64,000 bases of DNA from the NCBI RefSeq assembly GCF_003576645.1, contig NC_044920.1, positions 566,289-630,288 of the forward strand, read 5' to 3'. The notes beneath the pieces were generated by a model, which was not told the DNA's origin, made no database searches, and was given only the letters and a program-made list of their open reading frames with translations. Below, piece after piece: positions 25,086 to 38,565 of this stretch; within the stretch, counting starts at the first letter, position 1; each line of letters starts with the position of its first letter. The position numbers and the translations under genes are program-made. This stretch comes from Ipomoea triloba (Eukaryota > Streptophyta > Magnoliopsida > Solanales > Convolvulaceae).

Positions 25086-26938
25086 CAGCAAGGAAGACAC
25101 AATTTTATTCCATTACTTATAAACTGTCTTCATATTGTTTGAGGTACACGGAGTGCTGGACTTGACTATTTACTGGTCTCCAACCAACAATTCACTATTC
25201 ACCGAGTGCTAGACTTGACCTTTACTGACCTCCGGCCAACAGTAAGGAACATGTTAAATGTAAATATATAAAATAATAAATGCAAGTGGAGTAGTTGTTA
25301 TATGTTATTTTAAGTCTAAATAAATTATTATAATATTGGATATGTTTTATGTGGTTTAATTCATAAAACTAGTTTAAGAGATTGGTATTCCTACAAAATT
25401 GATTTCTGGAACACTGAGAATGTTTTTTGAAAAATGATTCATTTTTAAAAAAATATTTTCATTTTCTGGTGTTTGGATGAAAGTCATAAAACAAGTTTTT
25501 TTTTTGTTAAAAGTCAAAATTTGTACTTTTTTTATTTTTATTTTTTTCAATTTAAAAAAGAACAAATTTCACTTTTAGTTATCATAAGCTGTTGTGACTT
25601 TGCCATACTTTAATTTACTCTTTTAATTTTGTCACATTACATCCTTGGCCTTCATTTAATTTCCTTGCCACATTTAGTCACCTTTTAAAATTTTATCATT
25701 TCATCATTTAATAAAGAGGACTAACATGTAATCTTATTATCAAGCTTCTTGCATTTCCCCAACGTGGCAACATGTGATTTCTCTCCCTCTCTTGTAAATT
25801 TTTTTAATTGAATAATGAAATTTCATGTAGTCATACTTATTAAATGGTGCAAAATTTTAAAAGGAAAACTAATTTTGACAGAAAAATGAAAGTCGAGAAT
25901 GCAATGTGACAAAATAAAAAGAATAGGACTAAATGCGATAATGTCACAACAATCGATAACTAAAAGTAAAATTTGTTATAGTTATCCCTCTCCACCTTCA
26001 AAAAAAGATGGGAGAGGCAACTATGGTGGCGGCTTCCCATTTCCCATCACCATGGAGGCAACCACTAAAAGTTGTTGTTTTTCTTTCTTCTTTTTTTTTT
26101 TTTTTTTTTTTTGCTTTCTTTAATTTCTTTTTCAAAAAAAATTGTTCTTTTTTGTTTTAATCCATGTCAGTTTGAGAAAAAAATTCAATAATTTTATGTT
26201 GGGGAATAACTAAACAATCATTTCTAGAAATTAAACTTAAACTTGCTAGTAATCTCTAAAAAAAACTAAAAAAACTAAAAAAAAAAACTTTAAAAAAAAA
26301 AGAAGAAGAAGAAGCAAATAAACAAAAAACAAAAACAAAACAAAAACAAAAACAAACAAAAACAAAAACTAAGAAACAAATGCACATTTTTTGCTTGTTT
26401 GATAGTCTGCACATGTTTTAAGTTCAATGATTTAATTATACAAACTAAACAAATTTAGTGTCCTATGTGATATTTTTTCCAAAAGATTTATTTTTTGGGT
26501 ATGTGGGTTAGTTGGCCAAACTAAAACTTTTATTGTTTGATTTCAAATGGTTCAAGTCATATTTATTTTAACATTAATAAATGTAATAACTCTGAACTAA
26601 ATAAATTAAAGGAATTTTTTTTTTTTTTTTATAGTTTTTGGGTTGAGGCGGGAGCCAAGATTTGTATTTCTTGGCGAATTGATATTGATATAATTATACC
26701 TATATTGCAAAAAATTAACAATGTCCAACTTTGATTTACAAAAATGTTGACAGTTGTTGCGCGAATGTATGCTCTAGGTAAAGCTTACCTTGTGACCGAA
26801 ATAGGTAAAGGACCAAAAGGAAGTAAATCAACCTAAGTTGCTCATAATTGGCCAACTCAAACCAATAGACTAGTAAGCAACTTCATAGGAAGTCGGACTT
26901 AAAAATTTTATATTTAGCAAGCCAATTGCCCAATCTAT
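25086..26938. other. Intergenic DNA, low-complexity
   Basis: It contains a poly-T run (about 26089-26112), an A-rich AAAAC array (about 26256-26375) and TE-like fragments. The stretch 25380-25500 resembles 34725-34800. No gene can be supported. Confidence 0.5.
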
Positions 26939-27260
26939 GGCAAATTATTGTGTGGATCACGGTCCAAAACGACGTCGTTGAATTTTGTGAGTTAGAATAA
27001 TGTATATTATGAGTTAGAATAATGTACTTTATGTATAATAATAATTTACATCATGTGTTAGAATAATTAAACTTCTAGGATAACATAAGGTACTTTATGA
27101 ATGAATTAAAATATTGTACATTATACTTTAAAATAATATACATTATGTATTATAAAAATATATGTTATAGTGAATCGCGAAGAAAGAAAATTTACAAAAA
27201 ATGACATCATTTTCTAACCGTAGCCCATACAGGGTCACGATCCACGCAATAACTGTTGCC
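26939..27260. mobile_element. Palindromic-end MITE (family member 5)
   Basis: The left end is GGCAAATTATTGTGTGGATC and the right end GATCCACGCAATAACTGTTGCC when read through the junction (an inverted match to the left). The core is made of GAGTTAGAATAATGTA-type repeats. AAAACGACGTCGTTG lies just inside. A clean target duplication was not found. Confidence 0.65.
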
Positions 27261-28293
27261 AATCTAGTCGGTTGAAATTGTTTCTCAATCATGAATCATG
27301 CCCATATATACTTATGAAGTGGGAAAGTGATGGAAATGAATTGAAGGGTCCCTTATGCTGTATTTGAGTGTGAAGGGTACAGCGGGGGCATGCTACACGC
27401 CAAATGCATATATTCTAAACGATTTATCTTTGTTTAAGAATTTCTTTTATTTTATTTTTAATTAATATATGAAAAAAATCACTTTTTCTTTAAATTATAT
27501 TATTATAGCGCTTTTTTTCCCTAAATTATTTATCTATTCACATAAGCCCCTCAGTTATTATGTTAGAACTACTAAAAATAAAGACAAAATAGTCATTTTA
27601 AGGCACTTTACTTCTCCAAAAAATTATTACTTATATGTGAGAATCAGAATAAATGTGAAAAAAGAACAAACACCATTTGTAAATAGTATATTAAATTTTA
27701 AACTAATGCTAATTATAGAATTAAGACTTAAACACAAAATTAGTAATAATGAATTATTTGTATTTAATTCTTAATTATATTACTAACATTAGTTTAAAAT
27801 CTATACTATATGTAAAAGCATTATCCTCCTTCCAAAGTTTCCCGCCCAAAGTTAGGGGCATTTTGGTAAAATCAGTTATTTTATTTATTTTTTATTAATT
27901 TATTAATTTATTATATAAAATCAGCTAGTGCCTATTATGGTTAAATTTTGGTAATTGAATAATTGAATTGATTACATAGTTAAGTGTGAACACGGTAATA
28001 AATTAGCCTTATTCTTGGATCTCCGTTCTTATAACAATAGTCAAATTGGTTCTACGAAATTATAACATATTGCTATATTAATTTTATGGTAATTATAACA
28101 TATTATAACATATTGCTATATTAATTTTATGGTAATAAATTATAACAGTAGCGTAATTATGTTTTTTTTCTCCTACTAATCAGCCAAATTTCCTAAACTA
28201 CTCCCCCATCTCCACCCCTCTTAATTTCTTACCTTTTTCACATCTATCTCTCTCTCTTCCTTATTTTCTATATAAACTATTGCTTATAATCAT

Positions 28294-31243
28294 AATTCGT
28301 ATTCCCTGTGAATTCTGAGCTGGATTTTACCTTTATTCCTTCTCTCTCTATCTCTTCAAATCGGTTTCTCCTGGAAAATCAACAACCATGAGTACTGTAA
28401 ACATGGTGGGGTACCGGATTGGCGACGCGGTGGAGGTTATCACCCAACGTTGATAGCATTACGTTGATAGCATATATTAGGATCAGGGTTCTTAATATAT
28501 TGTGGTTTAGTCACATCCTTAATTCTTAAATATTTATGATAGACATTTAGTTAATTTTATAATTTCATTTCCTTAATTATATTTGCTATTGTGGTTTAGC
28601 CCTACCTTTTCAGCTGCAATGCATTCCAATTCTCACATAAAAGTTTTGGAGATGACGCGGCAAAAGACGGGAGGAAAGAATGGGATCCCGAGTAACGAAG
28701 CCTGTGGATATAGGGTAGATTGTGGTGAGTAGTTTACAGCATCCCGAGAAGACGAGTAATTGAAACTAACCATATATTTTTGGTGTATTGCATTATTACT
28801 TTATTCTATTATGTTAATTCACTTAATCGTATAATCTTCTAAAAATTTATTTACAACTTATTTTGACGACTTTTCAAGTGTTACAATAATATTATGTTGT
28901 CAAAACAATCCAAACATGGTAACGCATGCTTTCAATGCATATATCAAATATATAAATAATAAATTGATAAAGTCTTGCGGTACACGTCGTAATATATAAA
29001 ATCATTACCATACAATTTAATATTAATTTCTAACCATTTATAACCACTTATGACCAAAATTGAAATGGTATTCGAAATGGTATTCAAAATTTAAATGGTA
29101 TTCAAAATTGAAATACAAATACAATACAATTAGCACGGAATGGTAATAATATTCGAAATTTATTATATTTCAATTTTGAATACCATTTCAATTTTGGTTA
29201 TATCCATTCCGTGCAAATCCATTTCAATTGAAATAATATTCGAAATTTGTTGTATTTTAATTTTAATTTCTAACCATTTATAACCAAAATTGAAATGGTA
29301 ATATCCTACTAACATGTCAACCTTATTCCATTTTATATTCATATAACAACTTTACAAAAATATCTTCAATTTTCTGAGTTTAAAAAATAGACACATTAAT
29401 AGAAGGTATTTTTATTAAAATGAATAATGACATTCTTTTTCTAATTTTATCTCATAACGTTCATGACAATAAAATCATTTTGAATCATTGATACTATAAA
29501 TTGATTGAACGCAACATGCGTTTAAGTTTTTTTTTAAATATTTTATTAATTTATTAATTAATCAAATACTATTATTTGCTTTCAAAAAAAAAACAAATAC
29601 TATTATTTAAAAAATCAATCACATATTACCAAAATAAAGAGTTAAAAATTAAGACTCAAAATTTAAAAAAAAAATAGAAAAAAGAAAAAAAATAGAATTT
29701 AGCATCACTCTTATAATGATCACACACATATATAACGTCGCATANAATTCGTATTCCCTGTGAATTCTGAGCTGGATTTTACCTTTATTCCTTCTCTCTC
29801 TATCTCTTCAAATCGGTTTCTCCTGGAAAATCAACAACCATGAGTACTGTAAACATGGTGGGGTACCGGATTGGCGACGCGGTGGAGGTTATCACCCAAC
29901 GTTGATAGCATTACGTTGATAGCATATATTAGGATCAGGGTTCTTAATATATTGTGGTTTAGTCACATCCTTAATTCTTAAATATTTATGATAGACATTT
30001 AGTTAATTTTATAATTTCATTTCCTTAATTATATTTGCTATTGTGGTTTAGCCCTACCTTTTCAGCTGCAATGCATTCCAATTCTCACATAAAAGTTTTG
30101 GAGATGACGCGGCAAAAGACGGGAGGAAAGAATGGGATCCCGAGTAACGAAGCCTGTGGATATAGGGTAGATTGTGGTGAGTAGTTTACAGCATCCCGAG
30201 AAGACGAGTAATTGAAACTAACCATATATTTTTGGTGTATTGCATTATTACTTTATTCTATTATGTTAATTCACTTAATCGTATAATCTTCTAAAAATTT
30301 ATTTACAACTTATTTTGACGACTTTTCAAGTGTTACAATAATATTATGTTGTCAAAACAATCCAAACATGGTAACGCATGCTTTCAATGCATATATCAAA
30401 TATATAAATAATAAATTGATAAAGTCTTGCGGTACACGTCGTAATATATAAAATCATTACCATACAATTTAATATTAATTTCTAACCATTTATAACCACT
30501 TATGACCAAAATTGAAATGGTATTCGAAATGGTATTCAAAATTTAAATGGTATTCAAAATTGAAATACAAATACAATACAATTAGCACGGAATGGTAATA
30601 ATATTCGAAATTTATTATATTTCAATTTTGAATACCATTTCAATTTTGGTTATATCCATTCCGTGCAAATCCATTTCAATTGAAATAATATTCGAAATTT
30701 GTTGTATTTTAATTTTAATTTCTAACCATTTATAACCAAAATTGAAATGGTAATATCCTACTAACATGTCAACCTTATTCCATTTTATATTCATATAACA
30801 ACTTTACAAAAATATCTTCAATTTTCTGAGTTTAAAAAATAGACACATTAATAGAAGGTATTTTTATTAAAATGAATAATGACATTCTTTTTCTAATTTT
30901 ATCTCATAACGTTCATGACAATAAAATCATTTTGAATCATTGATACTATAAATTGATTGAACGCAACATGCGTTTAAGTTTTTTTTTAAATATTTTATTA
31001 ATTTATTAATTAATCAAATACTATTATTTGCTTTCAAAAAAAAAACAAATACTATTATTTAAAAAATCAATCACATATTACCAAAATAAAGAGTTAAAAA
31101 TTAAGACTCAAAATTTAAAAAAAAAATAGAAAAAAGAAAAAAAATAGAATTTAGCATCACTCTTATAATGATCACACACATATATAACGTCGCATANTTA
31201 GCATCACTCTTATAATGATCACACACATATATAACGTCGCATA
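28294..31243. repeat. 1,451-bp tandem copy separated by single Ns (probable assembly artefact)
   Basis: 28294-29744 and 29746-31196 have the same length and appear identical throughout. They are separated by one N at 29745. After another N (31197) the last 46 bp of the unit occur a third time (31198-31243). Identical copies joined by single Ns indicate unmerged contig overlaps. Confidence 0.85.
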
Positions 31244-31599
31244 TTATAGAAGGGCCAATATATATTAAAAAAACCAATATATATTTTCCCTTCTTTCAAT
31301 AAGAATGTACTATTATTTCTATATATAAAATGAGTAATTTATGGAACGGGTAAGTGTTATTTGGGACAAAATTTATTGTATTTTAATTTTAATTTCTAAC
31401 CATTTATAACCAAAATTCAAATGATAATATCCTACTAACATGGTCAACCTTATTCCATTTTATATTCATATAACAACTTAACAAAAATATCTTCAATTTT
31501 CTGAGTTTTAAAAAGAGACACATTAATAGAAGGCATTTTAAAAATGAATAATAATATTATGTTTCTATGTCGCCCCATCTTCCGTCTAAGGTATTTTAA

Positions 31600-31850
31600 A
31601 AATGAATAATAATATCCTCCTCCCAAATTTTCCCATTTTAAAAATGAATAATAATATCCTCCTCCCAAATTTTCCCACCCAAACTTAGTGGCATTTTATC
31701 CTCCTCCCAAATTTTCCCACCCAAACTTAGTGGCATTTTAGTCTCCTCCCAAATTTTCCCACCCAAACTTAGTGGCATTTTAGTAAAATCATTTATTTTC
31801 CCACCCAAACTTAGTGGCATTTTAGTAAAATCATTTATTTTATTCATTTA
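31600..31850. repeat. Tandem array of Helitron-type 5' subterminal units
   Basis: CCTCCCAAATTTTCCCACCC followed by AAACTTAGTGGCATTTTA recurs three to four times at about 50-60 bp spacing, with shorter partial copies on both sides. The unit resembles the Helitron 5' region at 27820-27860 (GTTTCCCGCCCAAAGTTAGG). Confidence 0.7.
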
Positions 31851-32365
31851 TTATTTTATTAATTATTCATATATATATTTATTCATAAAATCAATCAATT
31901 GCTAATAACATGCCAATTTCATTTATATTTATAATAATATGGTAATAGGCGAATAAAACTATTGATTTAATTACAAAAGGTAAATTGCATACAAATTAAG
32001 AATAATAATTAAAATAATAACACAAGTAAAAAAGGGTGGATGCATGCATACTAGGCAAATAAAAAAGGCAAATAAATTGTTTTAATTATAAAATTAAATC
32101 AAATATTTATTATATTTTATTTTCTAACCAATTCTCAAATGGTAATAACCTACTAACACGAATTGTTTGCTTACATAATATTATTTTGTTAAATTAATTT
32201 TTTCATTAAATCGTAACAAATATTAGCATATTAATGTCACTTATACACGGTAATAGCAGTAATGTACGTGCAATAAAAATTGGTAATATTTATATATACA
32301 CGAAAATTGTCTTCAAAAAAAAGTATACACGAAGATCACGTCCATAAAGTCATCATTTATTAGTA

Positions 32366-32571
32366 GAAAATTAAATCAAGAATATGAGATATTATTGGAA
32401 TTGAAAATTAAATCAAGAATATGAGATATTATTGGAATTGAAAATTAAATCAAGAATATGAGATATTATTGGAATTGAAAATTAAATCAAGAATATGAGA
32501 TATTATTGGAATTGAAAATTAAATCAAGAATATGAGATATTATTGGAATTGAAAATTAAATCAAGAATATA
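32366..32571. repeat. 37-bp minisatellite, about 5.5 copies
   Basis: The unit beginning GAAAATTAAATCAAGAATAT repeats at 32366, 32403, 32440, 32477, 32514 and 32551 (partial), with no differences seen. Confidence 0.9.
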
Positions 32572-34319
32572 TTTAAAAGAAAATGAAATATTAGGAAAGA
32601 CGAAATGAATATATTAATATTTCACTGGAAATATAGCATAACTTTCCTTACAAAAGAATTAGTAACCAACAAATGAAATAATAGGAAAAAATTATGAAGG
32701 AAAAATGAATGAAAATTAATAATTCTTTTAATAAAGGAAAAAGGAAATGAATATATTCAAAAGAAAATTAAAATATTAGGAAAAATTAAATGAATATATT
32801 AATATTTCATTGGAAATATAATCGGCAATTATATTATTATAATTATATGAATTAAATATTAATTAATTATATTAATTATTAATTATATTATTAAATACTA
32901 CTCCATTAGGAACACGCTCTTTTTAGTCGTAGAGNCTTCCGAAAACAGCTAACTTATCACATAATTAATATTTATTACTAGAAGGTTGATCAATCATCTC
33001 AACAACTTTAGATATCGTTGATCAAATTAATTAGTACACGTGTGACATGAACACTGCAGAAGGTCGAACATATTTAATATATAATAATACGGAGTAATAA
33101 TTTTTGTATATACGAATTGATATTCCGGTTAACGAAAAATAATTAATTTAGTGTAATTGACTAATAATAATTGTCTAATAATTATTATGTTAATTAAGCT
33201 AAATATTGGCCGTTCAATTTATTTTTATACTCCGTAGTAATTAAAGTTAAATTATTTCTCCTTTTTCCATATTTATTTTTGTAATAATATAATTACTTAA
33301 GTTATACGGAGTATTAAATATCGATCTTTTTAAGATAATTGTAAACAAACAAGTCATACATTATTCAATTAATTGAGTAATACTTTTGCACTAATCTTAT
33401 AATCAAATAAATGTACATGTTCAATATTAGATTTTTTAAAATAATTTTCTTTAATTTTATTATCTAAATAAATAAATAAAAATTTATCTGTGAATCGCAC
33501 GGGTAATTGGACAATTATTTGCTCTAATTCAAGCAAATAAAACATCAAAAAACATAATCAATCCAACCAATTTCATCAATTGCGCTATATAATATTCGAT
33601 GTTATAATTTATATAATTGTATATCGATCCAAATATTCTTAAAATATTATAACAAATTCATTCCGTGCAACGCACAGGCGAAAATACTAGTTATAATTAT
33701 AATATTTGCAAATGATGTCTGTCTGTTTCGCATTTATTCTAATTTTTAAATATAAACAAAAAATTTTAGAGAAGAAAAATAAATGAAATGCCTATTTTAC
33801 CTTTATTTTAAGAGTCCAAATGTCCATTTAATAGGAGGTGGAGGGGAAAGGGATCACCACTTTCAAAATAATAGTAATTCATATTAACACGTCACACCAA
33901 TATTTATTAAAAAATTATCAATCAAACACTTAGACAGTCGAATCCAACATTAATCATGCCATCAAATGTTCATTGTAGGAAGTTATCTTAAGTCAGTTAA
34001 GTAGTACTCACACTCACTATTCGGGGGTTGCCCACTCCTATGTAATTGTCAAGTAAATTAGATAATATCAAAATCAGGATTTAGTCACTCTGTCACTCCT
34101 TTCGGGTCACATTATTAGTTAATATAAAATTTATTTAAAAAAAATCACCATTCATTAATTCTCACTTTTCAACATATATTTATGCTGTTAGATATTTATC
34201 GACATCTCTATGAAATACAATCACGCATGTATATATGCCAACAACCTCAAATTGACATAAATGGAATATTTGAATTCGATTGGGCAGAAATGAAACATGA
34301 ATAATAATGGAAAAATTAA

Positions 34320-34600
34320 TGCAAATTATTGTGTGGGCCACGATTCAAAACGACATTTTTTTAATTTTATGAGTTAGAATAATGTAAATTATGAGTTAGA
34401 ATAATGTACTTTATGTGTTTTTTTTTAACAACTTTATGTGTTTGAATAATGTATATTGTGTGTTAGAATAGTTAAACTTCTGAGGTAAGATAATGTACTT
34501 TATTAGTTAGAATAATGTGTATTATGAGTTAAAAATATATATTTTACAGTGATTCGCGTGAAAAAAAATTAGAACATGCAATAACTATTGGAAAATTACC
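34320..34600. mobile_element. Palindromic-end MITE (family member 6)
   Basis: The left end is GCAAATTATTGTGTGGGCCA, and the right end has GCAATAACTATTGG. The core repeats GAGTTAGAATAATGTA as in 26939-27260, so the two are close relatives. Flanks TGGAAAAATTA and TGGAAAATTA may be the target duplication. Confidence 0.55.
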
Positions 34601-35126
34601 TAGTCAAATGGATTTCGATCAAACTTTGTTAGAAATACTTTTGAATTTATTTAATTTTTTATTTTTGGGGGAAAAAACTGAAAAAGGGTAAAAAATATTT
34701 AGCAAACATTAAGGGCTCATTTGGGAGTACGGAGAATATTTTCTGAAAAATAATTCATTTTTTAGAAAAAAAATTATTTTTAGGTGTTCAGTTAAGTTAA
34801 AAATAGTTTTTTTACTAATATTTATATTTTTTATTTAACTCATTTATAAAAACATGAACATAGATCTATTACTAAGTTATTTATTATAAAATATTAATTA
34901 TTTATATAAATTAAAGTTTATAATAGTTATAAATATTAATAATTATATAATAAAAAGTTGTAAATACATAATTTTTACTTGTTATTTATTATAATAAAAA
35001 ATAAAAAAAATTGATACATATAATATTTCTGAATTAATAAAATTAAAGAAAAAAACATTTTTTTTCAAAGATGCGGGTAAGGCCGGAAAAATATTTTTAT
35101 TGTTTGTCTCAACACAATCTGACTTA

Positions 35127-36121
35127 GGGGGGTGTATTCAATCAAGACTTTTAAAGACTTTCAAATACTTTTAAAATGATGGATTTTAATTGACTTTTGT
35201 AGAATTTTTGTATACTTTACTAGAATCTTTTAAACATTCATAAACTTTGTAAGAGTTTATAAATATCTGTATGACAAACATTTATAAACTTTTAAAAACT
35301 TTTTAATATTAAAAAGTCTACAAAAATCATTAAAAATCTAAATTGAATACACCCCTACAAACATTTTATAACTTATATTAATATATTATTAATAATTTTT
35401 TTATAAAAATAAATTAAATAAAAATTTTAAATTGTAAATGTTTGTTGCAACCAGCAGCAAGCTGCTGCTGTTCGCAGCAGATTGCTGCTGTTGCGAGCAG
35501 CAATTTTTTTATTATTATTTTTTTCTTTTTGCTGCGATCAGCAGCAAAAAAATTTGCTCTAAATATCATTAAATAATAATTTTTCGTAGCAAAGTATATG
35601 GTATTTATGAAAGGTTTGAAACGTACCGTAAAATTAATGAAAAGTTTATGGTTTAAATAGAGGGAAAAAAATTGTGAAGAATCTTGAAAAGTTTGGGGGA
35701 GTGTTGAATTTGCTTGAACATTAAAAAAAATGGTATTTATGAAAGATTTGAAACGTACCGTAAAATTGATGAAAAATTTGCCTAGTTTAGATAGAGGAAA
35801 AAAAGTCTGTAGGGAATGTTGAAAAGTTTGGGGTTGGAGGGTTGGATTTCATCTATTTATATTAATGAAGAAAAAGTCAATAGAAATCCTATTCTGATAG
35901 AGTTTGTGAAAGTTAATAACTTTTTGAATACCAGTAGACTTTTAAAAACTCTATAAAAGTATTAATTGAATACATGTATACTTTTAAAGAGTTTTGAAAA
36001 GTTTGAATTGAATACCACCAAACTTTTAAAGTTAATAAAAGTCTAAATTGAATATCACCAAACTTTTAAAGTTAATAAAAGTATTTAAAAGTTCATGAAA
36101 GTCGTGATTGAATACACCCCC
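35127..36121. mobile_element. PIF/Harbinger-type MITE, about 1 kb, with a nested or partial copy
   Basis: The left end GGGGGGTGTATTCAATCA and the right end TGATTGAATACACCCCC are inverted. TTA is duplicated at 35124-35126 and 36122-36124, the target preference of PIF/Harbinger. A second internal end (ATTGAATACACCCCT near 35343) suggests a shorter MITE inside. No transposase frame is present. Confidence 0.75.
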
Positions 36122-36454
36122 TTAGATTTAATTTGACATTGATAAATGTAAATAAAAAATTTAAAAATATTTTTATTATTTTTAGGGTTGTGGGGAAGTA
36201 ATTTTTTTTATTATTTGGTCTTTTTTTTAATGTTTGGTAATTTCATTAGGTAAACCTAGCTAAAAATTTAAACAATTTTTTTTTCTTGTACCGATAAGTG
36301 CGGGAAATTAATAATAAGTTTGATCTGTGATTCAACACGTGTGAGAAACATATTAAATATAAATATATGAAATAATAAATACAAGTAGTTTGAGAGTTTA
36401 TATGATTTAACTACTTTGAGAGTTTGGTATTTTGGTTGGTTTTGTATTATAGCA

Positions 36455-36818
36455 GTTGTAATGGACTCGTGTCCACCTTGCAGAGATTGAATTGTGTACT
36501 TTTAGTATTGGAATTGTGAGTTTTTATAATATAAATTGTATTTCTAAGTCAAAACGCATAACATATGTAGAAGGGGATTTGTGAATACAAGACTATACTA
36601 AATTTTAAAAAGATTAAATTGTGTGTTTTTAGTATTAAAATTGAATGTAATATTTAAAAGGAACTTGTGAATACAAAACAATGTAATCAATTATATATAT
36701 GTTAACATTGTGTATTTGTAGTATACAAATTGTGAACTTTTGATAGGTAAATTGTGAACATTTAGTATATAAATTGTGTATTTACATCATTTTGGACCCG
36801 GTCAACATAATAATTTGC
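36455..36818. mobile_element. Palindromic-end MITE (family member 7)
   Basis: Exact 10-bp duplication TGTATTATAG at 36445-36454 and 36819-36828. The left end is CAGTTGTAATGGACTCGTGT, then CCACCTTGCAG. The right end is GGACCCGGTCAACATAATAA then TTTGC. The core repeats AAATTGTGTATTTTTAGTAT-like units. Confidence 0.8.
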
Positions 36819-37494
36819 TGTATTATAGGCAATTGATGGAGAATAAAAATCTTCAATTTTATGGATCACTAATAAGTATTGTGTGGTTCTCCAAAGTCCA
36901 AACATCTTAGTCATTATTGTATCACGTGGGTTAATTCAAGCAACTTTTAAGAAGCTAATTTCAATTTCTTTTTTTTGTTACAAGAGAAATACAATATTAT
37001 TATTATTTATTATATGTTAGAATTTTTTGGTTTAATTCTTCCCTAAGTTTCCCCAATTATATATCATCTTTATTGTTTTACATTATGGTGTTTCAATGAA
37101 CATTAGAAACTATACACCCATTTTTTAAGGCTCAACAATAGTATTTTGTTTTTGTTTTGATACTGTTACTTTGTTGAGCATATAATAAATAAAACATAAA
37201 GGAATAAGGGTCAAATTGGCCACTGAACTTAACGCGATAGTGCAATCAGACCACTGGACCTAAAAAACGTTCAATTACTCCACTCAACCGCCCAAATGCC
37301 TCCAATTTCACTACATAGCCGGTTCCCATCCCTTTCTTCCGGTTGATTGCTGACCAGGCTGATGACATGGCATTAATAATTGTTTTTTGTTTATTTTTCT
37401 TAGTTTTTGTTGCTTCCGGCGTGTAAGAACACAGATCCAAATACCACATATTTGGTACGGGTCGGCCGGACGTCATCCAATTGGAGCTCCGGCA

Positions 37495-37670
37495 ACAGCA
37501 ACCTCCACCACCACCGTGCATCTGCTAACAGCAAACTCCAAGCCGAGTAACAGCAAACAGCAACCTCCACCACCACAGTGCATCTGCTAACAGCAAACTC
37601 CAAGCCGAGTAACAGCAAACAGCAACCTCCACCACCACAGTGCATCTGCTAACAGCAAACTCCGAGCCAG
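37495..37670. repeat. 62-bp tandem repeat, about 2.8 copies
   Basis: The unit CAGCAACCTCCACCACCACA, then GTGCATCTGC and AACAGCAAAC, repeats in tandem. It lies in a locally GC-richer stretch (37200-37720). Translations in several frames are open but repetitive, and no gene is supported. Confidence 0.75.
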
Positions 37671-37745
37671 AATAACAGCAACGGCGCCGGCGACGCCGAT
37701 AAGAATGGCAACTCCAAGATTAAAAGTAAGGGAGAAAAGGATTAT

Positions 37746-38039
37746 GGCCCTGTTTGGTAAATAATTAGCATATTAACTAATTTTAATTTATTTGTCCACT
37801 ATTAGTTGTTTAACTTGGTTAAAAAATCAATGTAAGTGTTTGGTTAATAAGTTTTTTGTAACTCCAAAATACTAAAATTTAAAAGGCTATTATTCAAAAC
37901 GATCTTTTCAATTAGCTTTTTGAGAAAAGAAATTATATCAACAGCTAATTTTCCAAACACCTTTCTAAAATCAGCTAATGTTATCAACTAATTATACCTT
38001 CTAACCTAATCAGCTAACAACCATTTATTAAACAAGGCC
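37746..38039. mobile_element. MITE with GGCC(C)TGTTTGG ends
   Basis: The left end GGCCCTGTTTGGTAAATAAT matches the reverse complement of the right end ATTTATTAAACAAGGCC. TAT flanks both sides (37743-37745 and 38040-38042). The internal arms (TTAGCTGATT/AATCAGCTAA) are also inverted. Confidence 0.65.
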
Positions 38040-38565
38040 TATAAGTTTTATGATTATTAGATGATTTGAATACGATAGTATAATTTTACCAAAAAAAAAA
38101 GAATACAATAGTATAATAACAATAATACATAAACAAATATAGTACTGAATATCAAGTGTGCAGCCAAATTCGAAGAGATCTCGTTTACCCATATTTTTTA
38201 AGAAGGGAACAAGTGTGAAGACTTTCTTATTAATCTCGAACAATGTATTAGTTGGAATACCACATGGAGGAATCCCCGGAGAGATTAGCATGTCTCCTCA
38301 CGAGCGATGCTGGGCACACAACTTCTCGTAGGAATCAATAGCTCGAGGCTTAGCCTCTATTAATTCTCAAAAAAAAAATGAATATGAAATTCTAATAGTG
38401 TAGAAACATTCTAAATCAAACGCCACCTGAGGTGGGTGCATAGCATAATAAATAAGGTAGCTTTCTCAAAAAAAAAAAAAAAAAAAAAAAAGCTAGAAAT
38501 CAATTTCATTTCTTACTAGTATTATGGGCTCTCTGGCCTACAAAAGCAGGAAATCAATAAATAAG

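Larger units (their letters stand above)
27800..33690 (+). mobile_element. Non-autonomous Helitron candidate (5.9 kb as assembled)
   Basis: It starts TCTATACTATATGTAAAAGC at 27800, preceded by A. It ends with a short hairpin (CCGTGCAACGCACAGG, 33663-33678), then ACTAG at 33686-33690, followed by T. These are the rolling-circle element signatures: 5' TC, 3' hairpin plus CTRR, insertion between A and T, no target duplication. No Rep or helicase coding is seen. The 1,451-bp tandem copy inside is probably an assembly effect, so the true length is likely about 4.4 kb. A second internal 5'-like region near 31640-31850 suggests nesting. Boundaries are inferred from the ends alone. Confidence 0.6.

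Noticed and set aside
28294..31196. A real tandem gene or satellite duplication
   Set aside because: Single Ns at each joint and identical copies fit contig overlap better.
31450..31847. Repetitive minus-strand frames (MPLSLGGKI units)
   Set aside because: They are translations of the Helitron-type tandem array with no domain.
32366..32571. CRISPR-like array
   Set aside because: The 37-bp units are contiguous without variable spacers, and the sequence is from a plant nucleus; it is a minisatellite.
36455..36818. SINE insertion
   Set aside because: No pol III A or B boxes or poly-A tail were seen; inverted palindromic ends and a 10-bp duplication indicate a DNA transposon.
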